DNA of 64,000 nt, taken from the NCBI GenBank assembly GCA_902806575.1, contig CADCXD010000005.1, positions 1,860,001-1,924,000 of the forward strand. Reading direction: 5' to 3'. The position numbers and the translations under genes are program-made. This document shows, in pieces, positions 38,052 to 47,121 of this stretch (position 1 is its first letter; each line of letters starts with the position of its first letter). The stretch comes from Jackrogersella multiformis. Taxonomy: Eukaryota > Ascomycota > Sordariomycetes > Xylariales > Hypoxylaceae. A model generated the notes under the pieces. The model was given only the letters and a program-made list of their open reading frames with translations. It was not told the origin of the DNA and searched no databases.

Positions 38052-38897
38052 TGTGTTTGGGTGGACTGGGTGCCTGCCGGTGTGTGCTATGTGTTGTTGA
38101 GTGGGTAGGTAGGTTGTTTTGGTCGATTAGATAGACCTAGTCGTCGAGCATAGATTTTGAGATCGTAGATTACTATACCTCAAGTACCACCTAACCTAGT
38201 AGGTAGATAGGCAAACGTATAAGAGACCATGGAAGGGGACTCTCAGGTCGGATCATAGTAAGGTGTACAGAGAGAGGTTGAGATGAGCCAGCCATCTATC
38301 CAGTTAGGTTCCCCTAGTTGCGTTCTACCTAGCATTATAGGTATACCTTTTACTTAGTCTACTCTAGTCTAGTCTACTCAGCCCTTCTGGTGAATAGATG
38401 GGCTTGCTGTTCTTAATGAACATTTTTATCTACCGAGTAACTACGCGGGGGCATGCTGATTTCATTGGTATTTTTTTTTCTTTTTTTCCTTTTTTCCCAT
38501 CATTGATCATCTCTTCATTCCTCCGTATCCACCGAAGCAGCGAGCTCGCGTCGCGCACAGACCGGACAGGAAGCGAGCCATCCAGAACTCGATTTGGATA
38601 TACCATTTGGAGTCTGACTGGCGAGGAAGTCTGCTGTCCTGTATATTGCGGCGAACACACGAGCGAGACTCGCACCCCGGGGACGGGGATATGGTTGAAT
38701 CTGTATAGCCAGTATGAGGAAAAGAAAAAAAGGGTATCAAGGCAATATCCACCATATGAATCAGAATTCGTTAGCTTGGTGAAACAAGCAACGTATCCCT
38801 CTCTCAAGTCATCCCCACACCCCAGGGTGTATCATCCAGAGAGAGATCTTCCTTCATATCTCAACTTCACTTCTCTCTTCTCTTAAACCTATGGGCC
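38052..38897. other. intergenic region
   Basis: 846 bp between the carrier remnant and the stop codon of the FCP1-like gene. It has T-rich runs near 38466-38500 and a short TCTAG repeat near 38355-38375. Overlapping frames of 162 (+) and 125 (-) codons at 38398-38886 look compositional and have no family resemblance; part of this is probably the 3' UTR of the minus-strand gene. Confidence 0.5.
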
Positions 38898-40181
38898 TCA
38901 GAACGGTGGCCCCGCCTGCCTGCCAGCTGCCATAAGTTGCCAACCCGGCTGTACCATGAATGGCTTCTCCTTGATGTATGTGCTGACATTGGCTCGCATC
39001 GCACACTGGTTGATGTAGTCGTGCGCCTGCGGCAGGACATATCCCTGTTCGTAGTAATCACCTGTGAACTCAGGGATAGGTACGAGGTTGTAAGGCTCGC
39101 TGCGAGCCTTCTCTGGGGAGTCGTCCAAGAGCACCGTGTTGGTCTGGTCCCAGAATTTGCCCATGGCCGCGTTCGGGTGACTGGCCTGAATCTGCTGGTC
39201 GGCCCACAGTGTGGTAAGACGCTTGTAGCACATCACTCTCTGGTTGTAATCTGAGCTCGAGAGACCAAATCTCTCGCGGCCCCATACGGCGATGACTTGG
39301 GCGCGTTGCTCAGGCGTCAAGAGCTGCTTAAGCATCTTGTCAACGTTGCCGGACTTAGCGGACGACCAGACAACGACCTTAAAGACACTAATGCAGTATT
39401 GTAGGAATTCTCGGGCGCAAGGGCGCTCAACAAAGGCGATGGGGTTATGACGCGATGGACGATAGAGTAGCGTGCCGTTCAGATCGATGACCACGAGGAG
39501 GTGTTGCGCGCTAGGCAGCATGAAGCATGGATGCGCCGCATACAATAGGTACTGTGTCGTGGGGAGGGGGATGCCGCCCGATGCAGCAGATGGTGGCACG
39601 ATCATGTCTTTCTTAGGGTTCTTTGTCTTGAACTTCGAATCAGACTTGTTGGCGGAGTTCTTAACACCGTTCGCGACGGGGACAGGTGAGATTGGTTTTA
39701 GAGAAGGGAGGCTGCGCTCTTGAGACGGCAGGCTTGCCTCTTGGGATGGTTGAGATGGTACAATAGAAGGAGAGTAAGGGGGTGAATCAGCTTCGAACAC
39801 CATACCATCCTCGACGAGGGACTGCGGTAGTTCGCCTTGAAGGTATTGCAGTGAGGTGTTTCCGGATGCAGCTGGGTCATAAGATGAGCTACGAGGTGAC
39901 TGCTGCTGCCCTTGCTGCTGCCCCTGCGACTGCCCACCCCCCGATTGGTATTGCCAGTCTTCTGCGCTCATGATGCGAGCTTGGCTAGGCGTCAAGTTCC
40001 GCTTGTTCTTAAGTGCGTGGTTGTTAGATGCGCCAGGTTGCGAAATGTGCGAACATGTCGCAGTTCGTGTCAGAGAGAAGAAACGCGTTGGGGTAGTTAA
40101 ATGATAAGGACGAGATGCCGCGAACCCGAAGGAGGATTTCGCGACGAGTTTTAGCGCATTGTTATGTGAAATGCGCCGCAT
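38898..40181 (-). CDS. FCP1/NIF-like HAD-superfamily protein with variant DLNGT motif
   Basis: A single exon of 427 residues. The HAD/NLI-interacting-factor domain occupies ~225-400: motif I reads VVIDLNGTLLYRP (Asp233, Asn235), a Ser-containing strand reads VVVWSSAKS, and the C-terminal acidic motif reads LLDDSPEKA. In canonical FCP1/SCP phosphatases motif I is DxDGT; the second Asp, the general acid, is Asn here, so phosphatase activity may be altered. The same DLNG variant is known in an uncharacterised fungal and plant subgroup (for example fission yeast C1271.03c), so it is not a sequencing error specific to this gene. Residues 1-70 contain Arg/Lys but no acidic residue, as in a mitochondrial presequence. 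A second in-frame Met (residue 71, 39971) precedes the acidic MSAEDWQYQ region, so two localisations are possible. The Gln/Ser-rich linker is probably disordered. Confidence 0.9.
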   Translation of the reverse strand: MRRISHNNALKLVAKSSFGFAASRPYHLTTPTRFFSLTRTATCSHISQPGASNNHALKNKRNLTPSQARIMSAEDWQYQSGGGQSQGQQQGQQQSPRSSSYDPAASGNTSLQYLQGELPQSLVEDGMVFEADSPPYSPSIVPSQPSQEASLPSQERSLPSLKPISPVPVANGVKNSANKSDSKFKTKNPKKDMIVPPSAASGGIPLPTTQYLLYAAHPCFMLPSAQHLLVVIDLNGTLLYRPSRHNPIAFVERPCAREFLQYCISVFKVVVWSSAKSGNVDKMLKQLLTPEQRAQVIAVWGRERFGLSSSDYNQRVMCYKRLTTLWADQQIQASHPNAAMGKFWDQTNTVLLDDSPEKARSEPYNLVPIPEFTGDYYEQGYVLPQAHDYINQCAMRANVSTYIKEKPFMVQPGWQLMAAGRQAGPPF

Positions 40182-40569
40182 GAAGAGAGATGCGATGAAG
40201 AATGGATTAGGTAAATCGTTGATGTTGAGGGTTGAGAATTAAGGTTAAGGATTAATGGTAATCGTGAATTGAAATAACCTTGGAATGTAACCTGGGTTGG
40301 TGGGGTTCACACCGTACTTGCCGTGCAATAATTTTTAATGGATTTATCGATACAGATCTGTAAGATCTGATATGAGTCACTATCTTATCAGATCCAATAT
40401 AGGTCTAGCGTGGCTGCCGCTTTTGCTACCCCAGGTACACTAGGCAGGTACGTGCCCAGAATAACAGGTACCTACCTAGGGTATGCATACTTAAGTACCT
40501 AGGTAGGTATTTACGATATGCATGCTTGTGAGCACTTATGCAAAGAAAACAGACTTACATTAACTAACT
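40182..40569. promoter_or_regulatory. divergent promoter between the FCP1-like and DUF3632-like genes
   Basis: 388 bp between opposed start codons. It contains two CCTAGG motifs, one (near 40499) only about 70 bp upstream of the DUF3632-like start. An imperfect repeat TGTAAGATCTGATATGAGTC / TATCAGATCC lies around 40352-40390. Confidence 0.5.
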
Positions 40570-41497
40570 ATGCCAAGTCAGACACCCAACTTTGGACGTC
40601 TCAAAGACGAGGAGCTTAGTTTGTTGTTAACTGATGACGAGCTAGATATTCTCGATTTGTTTGAGTCTGTCGTAAGCTCCTCGCCGGAAACTAACGTCGA
40701 CGAAAAATCACAACGCTTTACGGACGGCTTAGTTAGGCTCGCCCCTGGGAAAAGCCTCATATACCAGACTTTCCCACGCAGCACCTGGTCCGCTCTAAAT
40801 CGAATCGCAGGCTGTATACCATATAGGCATTATGGACAAAATGTTCTTGTCAATATTATTCGTAAGTTGAACGAAGTCGAGGGGTGGAAGGGTTTACCAG
40901 ATATCTGGGTTGAGATGAGAGGAAGCTGGAATCTAAGTAAGATACACCTTGTCTGACGCTCACCGATAAAACCTCCTAAAAGTTATTTTACTAATACTAG
41001 TCATAGGTCCCACTTGCGACCCTAAGACCAAAGACGAAAGGGAGTTTACAGAAGAAGAGTGGTTGAATCTTAATTCTTTCGCTGCTAGGCTATACGACGG
41101 CCCCGGCTTTGGATCTCTCGTCTCTTTCGCCGTCTGCGAAATATCGGAAGGGCTAGAAGGGGAGCCGAATAGTGACGATCGACCTAGCCCAGAAACCCGC
41201 CTTCGAGTTGCATGCGAGTGGATTGTACAGAGTGGACGACGACTGATGCGAGAGTCGTTACTCAACACATTCGCAGACCCGTTGGAGAAGTTAGAGTCTA
41301 GGTACTCGAACCCTTACTCTATAGGGCTATTGTTTACCGGGTCAAGAGGGTTCAATCTTGAACGCTGGGGTTTTTGGAAACGTCGGCTGATCGAGTTGCG
41401 CGAAGACAAAAGCTACGGCGAGTCTACCTATGAGTTGATCGATGAAGCCACAGAAGCGATGTCGAAAATAGAGAAAGAGATTGCTGAGAGATTCTAG
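40570..41497 (+). CDS. DUF3632-like fungal protein
   Basis: Exons 40570-40936 and 41007-41497 (70-bp intron, CTAA|GTAAGA to CATAG|GTCCC) give 285 residues. The sequence is soluble and acidic, with segments LTDDELDILDLFESVV, EEWLNLNSFAARLYDGPGF, LRVACEWIVQSGRRLM and LFTGSRGFNLERWGFWKRRL. The pattern of a central Leu/Phe-rich helix, a WI-containing helix and a terminal FNLERWxFWKRRL resembles the fungal family DUF3632, whose function is unknown. There is no signal peptide, membrane segment or catalytic motif that I can name. Such proteins are often in multi-copy, lineage-variable families in Pezizomycotina. It shares its promoter with the FCP1-like gene. Confidence 0.8.
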
Positions 41498-41942
41498 GTA
41501 GAATTAGACGGATATACATATGCATACTGTCTCAATTCTATATTAGAGGTTTTATTTGACCAAGAGGAGATATCCGATCTGAGACCGGTATTTGAGAAGA
41601 TACCTAAATATCGAATTCATGAAATCATTATTCATTAAGCAGCAATGAAGCTCTATCTAGGAAGCAATTGACTAATATAATAGCGTTAAAATCATTTATG
41701 CATAATAAATTTATTCACATTCCTACCTTTTATTATGACGTATTTATTCAGGGCATCGGGGCACAAGCGTAGGCTAAGCTTTAGTCAAGCTTAAAGCGGC
41801 AGATGTAAAATATATTTATTGGGTTGGTGATCCACTTATTTATATCTACTTCTACATCTACAATTATTCCATACAACTACCATCTAGGTACATTGAAATC
41901 CACCTTTTCAAAAACCACGCCTTTTCCTACCTAGATTCCAAG
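41498..41942. other. AT-rich intergenic region upstream of rrp36
   Basis: 445 bp, markedly AT-rich (for example 41690-41740 and 41800-41850). It includes the 3' end of the DUF3632-like gene and the rrp36 promoter. A TCTAGGTAC motif lies near 41884. No gene is seen. Confidence 0.5.
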
Positions 41943-42985
41943 ATGGAGCGAAGAGCAACAAAAACCAAGCGAAAAGCGCCGCTCTCAAATTTGCAACGGC
42001 GTGTGCGAGCGAGGAGAGAAGAACCCGAAGAGATTTCCAGCAATGAGTCTCAGGGTGAAGGGAGTAGCGAAGACGAAGGATCTGAAGGACGAAGCGAGGA
42101 TAGCGAAGAGCAGGATGATGATGTATGTGCCGAGCACCTTATCTAACTACAGAGCTACAACACTAACGAATCCTGCAGTCTGGCTCCTCATCCGAAGATG
42201 ACGACGACGACGACGACGACGACGAGACAGAAGACCCATCCGCAACCGTCTCGCAGATCTCCTTCGGCGCCCTAGCCAAAGCCCAAGCATCCCTCCCCGC
42301 CGCGCGGCGGGGCAAGGGGCACAAACCGCAAGACGAATCCGAATCCGAAGACGACAAAGACAACAGCAACACCCGCCCGGACTTCAACAACAACACAAGC
42401 GACCCCGCCAAGTCCTCGCGCCCCAAACCCCCCCACCGCACGAGCAAGCACGCCCCCGCCGAGCAGACCAGCAAGCGCCAGGTGAGCCGGCGGCGAGAAG
42501 TCGTAGCAGTGCGCAAGCCGGCGGCGCGGGACCCGCGGTTCTCTTCGGCGGTGTCGGGGCGGCCGACGGACGAGGAGCGCACGCAGCGGGCGTACGGGTT
42601 CCTGGACGAGTACCGGGACGCGGAGATGGCGCAGCTGCGGGGGGCGATGCGGCAGACCAAGGACGCGGGCGCCAAGGAGGAGCTGAAGCGCGCCTTCGCG
42701 TCGATGCAGGGCCGGAAGCAGGCGCAGGAGCAGCGCGGCAAGGAGCGCGCGCTGCTGGCCGAGCACCGCCGCCAGGAGAAGGACCTGGTGCGCCGCGGCA
42801 AGCAGCCCTTCTACCTCAAGAAGAGCGAGCAGAAGAAGCAGCTGCTCGTCGACCGCTTCGCCGGCCTGAAGAACAAGCAGGTCGACCGCGTGATCGAACG
42901 CCGGAGGAAGAAGCTGGCTTCGAGAGAGAGGCGGGATATGCCCATGCCCGAGCCCAGGCGGGAAGCACGAGGGGAGAATCGGTAA
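41943..42985 (+). CDS. rrp36: rRNA biogenesis protein Rrp36
   Basis: Exons 41943-42122 and 42179-42985 (56-bp intron, GAT|GTATGT to TGCAG|TCTGG) give 328 residues. The N-terminus is a Ser/Glu/Asp-rich acidic tract ending in a run of Asp (around residue 65). The conserved RRP36 domain fills the C-terminal half: RDPRFSSAVSGRP, RAYGFLDEYRDAEMAQLR, KKSEQKKQLLVDRFAGLK and a final Arg/Lys cluster (RVIERRRKKLASRERRDMP). Rrp36 is an SSU-processome component needed for early cleavages releasing 18S rRNA. Exon 2 is much richer in G/C (especially 42480-42900) than exon 1 and the AT-rich upstream DNA. It converges with COQ8, the stop codons being 235 bp apart. Confidence 0.93.
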
Positions 42986-43220
42986 GGGTGGTGGTGGTGG
43001 TGGTGAAGGGAGTTCGTTCTCTATTGCTTGGGTAGGGTACGTGAGACGTACGCCCTACAATCTACCTAGTCTACTATGGCTCTAGACACAAATGATACCA
43101 TTTTCAATTCCCGCTATTCCGTCTATGCTCGCAATGCTCCGTTTCCCCCATTATGACATGACAGGTTGCAGATTATTTATACAGAGGTGGGTGGTAAAAG
43201 TACATATACATTATAGCTTA

Positions 43221-45524
43221 TCATATAACAACATTGGCCTTCTCCAACGCATGCTGGAACAGCTCTCGGCACCTCACCTTACTACCCAACTTGGCGCAGA
43301 GCAGAAACGCGCCGCTCAGCTTTCGGTGCAGACTGTACGTCTCCTCGGGCGGCGGGCTGAGCCGCTCCTTTATCATGACGGGGATCAGCGCCTTGACGCG
43401 CTCCGTGATGGTCTGGTCCTGGAAATCGTACACCTCGGGCGCGGAGTCCAAGAACGGCTCGGCCAGGGTGAGGATCGAGGCGGTGTGCGCGTCGAGCATG
43501 GTCTTGCTCTCGTGGCCCGTCAGGTACCCGAGGCTTTCCGAGAGCTCCTTGATGGCCTTCCGATCGCGGCGCGAGGCCGCGGCCAGCAGGCTGACGTACT
43601 GGGCGACGAAGCGGTCGGGGAACTCGCGCGAGGCGCCGAAGTCGAGGAGCTCGAGCTTGTTGGTGGCGGAGTTGTACAAGAAGTTGGTCCAGTTGGGATC
43701 CGTCTGCATGAAGTGGAACTCGGTGATCTCGCGCAGGCAGAGCCGCAGGATCTGGGTGCCGATCCAGTCCTTCTGGTCCTGCGTGAAGGAGCTGCTGCGC
43801 GTGACGCCCACGCCTTCCATGAACTCCATCGTCACCACGTGTCTGCCCGAAGCTTGGGTGTGGATCTTGGGCACGACGAAGACGTCCGGCTCGTCGGCTA
43901 GGAGCTCTCGGTAACGATTTCCGCATGCGGCTTCCCGCTCGTAGTCACACTCCCAACCGAGCTCTGTTCGCGCGTTGTCGATTGTCTTGTTCAGGTACAG
44001 TCCCTTTGGTAGCATTTTTGAGGCGGTTAGCAACATAGATAGGTTGTCCAGGTCCGAGTTGATCGAGTCAGCGACGCCGGGGAACTGGATCTTGACTGCG
44101 ACCTTCTCGCCCGTGGATTTGAGCGTAGCACGGTGAACCTGGCCGATCGATGCCGCCGCGATCGGCTTCTCGTCGAACTCGTCAAATAAGTCCCGCCATT
44201 CGGATCCGAGGCTCGACGAGAGCATGCGGTCGCGCTGCCACGCAGGCATGTAGTCTGCCCGATCCTGAACTCGCTGGAGTACCTCCTGGATGGGCGCGGG
44301 AAGCATCTTGGAGTCTTGGAAGCTCATCAGCTGACCCAACTTCAGCGCGGCACCTCTCATCCGCGAGAGCCTAGCGACTAGTCGCTCCATGTTCCCGGAG
44401 CTAAATAGCACCGAGCCCTCACCGCCGCCGCCGAATCCTCTACTAACCCCTTCGCTGATGGCCCCACCGAGCATTCCGGCAGCCAGCCCCCCGTAATTCC
44501 ATAGCCGACCCAGACGCGTAGCCGGTACTCTGGACTCCCGGAGGGCATAGACTGATTTAGCCGGCTCGCCGCTGAACATTTCTTGTGTTTCCGTAGTTAC
44601 GCCTGGTGGTGTCTGTGTTTCTGCTTTTGGTAGGATTTCATCGACCGTCAGTGTGTGTTCTTCCTGTTCAGCTTTTTGGCTAAGAGGCTCTTCTTTAGTA
44701 TGTGACTCGTCCTTATCTACAATAGCATGTGTCACGCTCTCATTCGCGGTTGGGATTCCTTGCGTTGCTGTGGCTTTAGCAATAGGAGGCGTCGCCTGGG
44801 CTTCCTCGGGGTGGGGTTTCGCCTTTCCATGGCCGAAGTCCTTGAACCACCCAGGGGACGGAGGCGGGACATTGGGTCGATTTGCGCGAATAGCATCCTT
44901 TTCCCCCTCTACTATCTGCGAGCCCCGACCCGTGTGAAATACGTTGATGTCTACATCTGGAGGAATGTCTGCCTGAGCAGTAGCGCTTGAGGATGCATTC
45001 AATTTTGACGAATCAAGCTGAGAAGCCAGAGTTGACTCGTCACTGTAGCGGCCCTGAGCTTCATTGGCGCCCTTCCTCACTTGCGCTAGGATTGCGCTTT
45101 GATCTGACTGTAACACCGGGGAGTGCCGTGTAGTCTCTCTATCTCTCAGTGAAGTGCGCTGGAGGAGACCCTTGTATACAACTGGCTTGTCTGAGGGTGA
45201 AATTCCAACATCCCTTTGTGGACTACTCGAAGAATAGCCTTCCGAACTATGTTTTACATTTTTAGGACTTGGGGTCACTATGTCAGACTCAGAGACTGCA
45301 TCATCCAATCCCTCTTTACCGTCGGCTAGAGTATCTTCAACATTAGCTGCTTCCGGACGGTGCGGACGAGCATCTGATCGTTTCTCCCTTAAGGACTGCG
45401 CAATACTCGAGGTCTGGCCATACTGGTTGATTTGTCGAGCTCGAAGCTCTACATGCCTCGATGCGACAGACCGAGATGCTTTGACTACCGCGGCCAAATC
45501 GATGACGATATCAGCGAACCTCAT
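43221..45524 (-). CDS. coq8: COQ8/ABC1 atypical kinase of ubiquinone synthesis
   Basis: A single exon of 767 residues, longer than yeast Coq8 (about 500) because of a ~320-residue disordered N-terminal extension. The UbiB/ADCK core is complete: the KxGQ motif as KLGQ (395-398) in RGAALKLGQLMSFQD, the Ala-rich nucleotide loop AAAS (456-459) replacing the glycine loop, VAVKIQ with Lys478, the QTDPNWTNFL catalytic-loop region (607-616) and DFGAS (628-632). Coq8 is a matrix-side inner-membrane ATPase that supports assembly of the coenzyme Q biosynthetic complex. The N-terminus (MRFADIVIDLAAVVKASRSV) has few acidic residues and may serve in mitochondrial import. The 3' half is strongly GC-biased, producing long antisense open frames that are not genes. 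Confidence 0.95.
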   Translation of the reverse strand: MRFADIVIDLAAVVKASRSVASRHVELRARQINQYGQTSSIAQSLREKRSDARPHRPEAANVEDTLADGKEGLDDAVSESDIVTPSPKNVKHSSEGYSSSSPQRDVGISPSDKPVVYKGLLQRTSLRDRETTRHSPVLQSDQSAILAQVRKGANEAQGRYSDESTLASQLDSSKLNASSSATAQADIPPDVDINVFHTGRGSQIVEGEKDAIRANRPNVPPPSPGWFKDFGHGKAKPHPEEAQATPPIAKATATQGIPTANESVTHAIVDKDESHTKEEPLSQKAEQEEHTLTVDEILPKAETQTPPGVTTETQEMFSGEPAKSVYALRESRVPATRLGRLWNYGGLAAGMLGGAISEGVSRGFGGGGEGSVLFSSGNMERLVARLSRMRGAALKLGQLMSFQDSKMLPAPIQEVLQRVQDRADYMPAWQRDRMLSSSLGSEWRDLFDEFDEKPIAAASIGQVHRATLKSTGEKVAVKIQFPGVADSINSDLDNLSMLLTASKMLPKGLYLNKTIDNARTELGWECDYEREAACGNRYRELLADEPDVFVVPKIHTQASGRHVVTMEFMEGVGVTRSSSFTQDQKDWIGTQILRLCLREITEFHFMQTDPNWTNFLYNSATNKLELLDFGASREFPDRFVAQYVSLLAAASRRDRKAIKELSESLGYLTGHESKTMLDAHTASILTLAEPFLDSAPEVYDFQDQTITERVKALIPVMIKERLSPPPEETYSLHRKLSGAFLLCAKLGSKVRCRELFQHALEKANVVI

Positions 45525-47121
45525 AGGGGCGGCAAATGTGCAAAGTAAGTAGGTCTCTACCTCATACTCTCACTTTAGCCCCGTCATTCGCTATCCCACC
45601 CCGGAGTGTTATTGGTGTCAGGGATATGGTTGAGATTCTCACTGGTTCGACATGGTGGAAGCTTTAGAAGAGCACGAAAATTAATTTGGGCACCTACATA
45701 CATAGATACGTACCTAGGTACCTAAGTAGACTAAACTTGTGCCACATTGTGGCTAAGTAATCCATCTTCCTGTGTAACACTTGTATTTAACTGGATTTAA
45801 GAATACATCAATAAAATGAGATAATTGCATAATATATTTGTCTATATATTACCCACCACGCGAGACCTCCGATAGAATCATAATCCTGTCACGCTCTTAT
45901 TTGATACCACGTTAATTTATAGATACATCGGGTGACATAAGGTAAGTTCTTATGATACAGCATCATAGATAGCAAAGAATTGCGAAACGTGAAATTGGAA
46001 GATGTCTGGACTGTGGATCTTGTATGGAATGGCAAACGTACCACCTCTCCTTGCGCTTCACAAATTGAAGATCGCTCTCAAGTCTAAACGCTCTATGGAA
46101 TTGCTGGGATAAGCATTCACCTTTTTTCTTTCCTTTTTTCTTCTTCTTCTTCTAGTCTATACGGGAAAAGCTTGACTCTATTGGTGGTTATCGGAAAGAA
46201 GGATCAATTATTCTACGCCTCATTAGTAGTCGTAGGTATTTTCGGCGTTGTTCGTTCATGATGGTATGATCGCGTGGTACGTTCGTGGGCACCGGAATTG
46301 TTTCACAAACGAGTCAGGGTGGATAATGGCTGGAGTGCTCATCCGCGACAGTTCTGATAATGTGAATAGTTTCCTTGTTGCTTGTTTCGGTTTTAGAGTC
46401 GATCCCTCCGTTTCGGCTCCGTTTCCCGATCGGCAAGGGTGGAGATCAGGTAACGTCACGGGGCCGGTCAACGGAACACTGAGGAGCAAATCACATCATG
46501 GAAGTGTAGAAAATTTTAGGACAATCATGATTTCCTAGCTAGGTCATCTAACGGCATCTATTACCGTCCTGCCACTACAGTCTCTCCCTATGGTCACTAC
46601 TCGAAGTTCACTATCGTTCGTAGCCTTGTCTTGTCATCCAGTCATTGAGAAATACCACAACTCTCTCTCCTAGCATACAGTATCCGAGCGAGTTCGCACA
46701 GGATTGTGGCTGTCGCCAATGGCCCTTCCATTGCGAAACAACCCAGAAATAGCAAAAGATGGGAGATGGGTGACTCCCGTCTCTCGATGGACGCCTGTAT
46801 ATGCATGATACTGTATACCTCCCAGCCTCCTCGTCAGGTAGAAACAACCCAAAAGTCTTAGCTAACGTCTGTTTTGGTATCGTAACCAACTGCACAAACG
46901 CCGCTTAGTGTAAAATTTGAAAACAAAAAAAAGGTACAAGAGAACGACGAAGTTCGCCGTGCTTTGTAAAGTAGAAATGATAAATGTTGAAGGAAAGCTA
47001 ATGAAGGAATTTAGTCTCTTGGAATTCGAGACAGGAGCTCTAATGATACACATCGATGCAATCTTTTGTCTATAACCTTGAAAGCAGATAGATAATTTGA
47101 TGCTCGCGAGTCCGATGGACC
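45525..47121. other. intergenic region between coq8 and the seven-TM gene
   Basis: 1.6 kb. It holds the coq8 promoter, a CCTAGG palindrome near 45714, a CTT-rich run (46125-46156) and the 3' UTR of the seven-TM gene. Frames at 46248-46538 and 46611-46895 have no recognisable features. No gene is supported. Confidence 0.5.

Noticed and set aside
38398..38886. 162-codon open frame on the plus strand, overlapping a 125-codon antisense frame
   Set aside because: No family resemblance, T-rich hydrophobic start caused by homopolymers, and overlap with the likely 3' UTR of the FCP1-like gene.
43092..43926. Long open frames antisense to coq8 (269, 226 and 214 codons)
   Set aside because: They are mirror frames produced by strong third-position G/C bias in coq8; their composition is Arg/Gly/Leu-biased without motifs.
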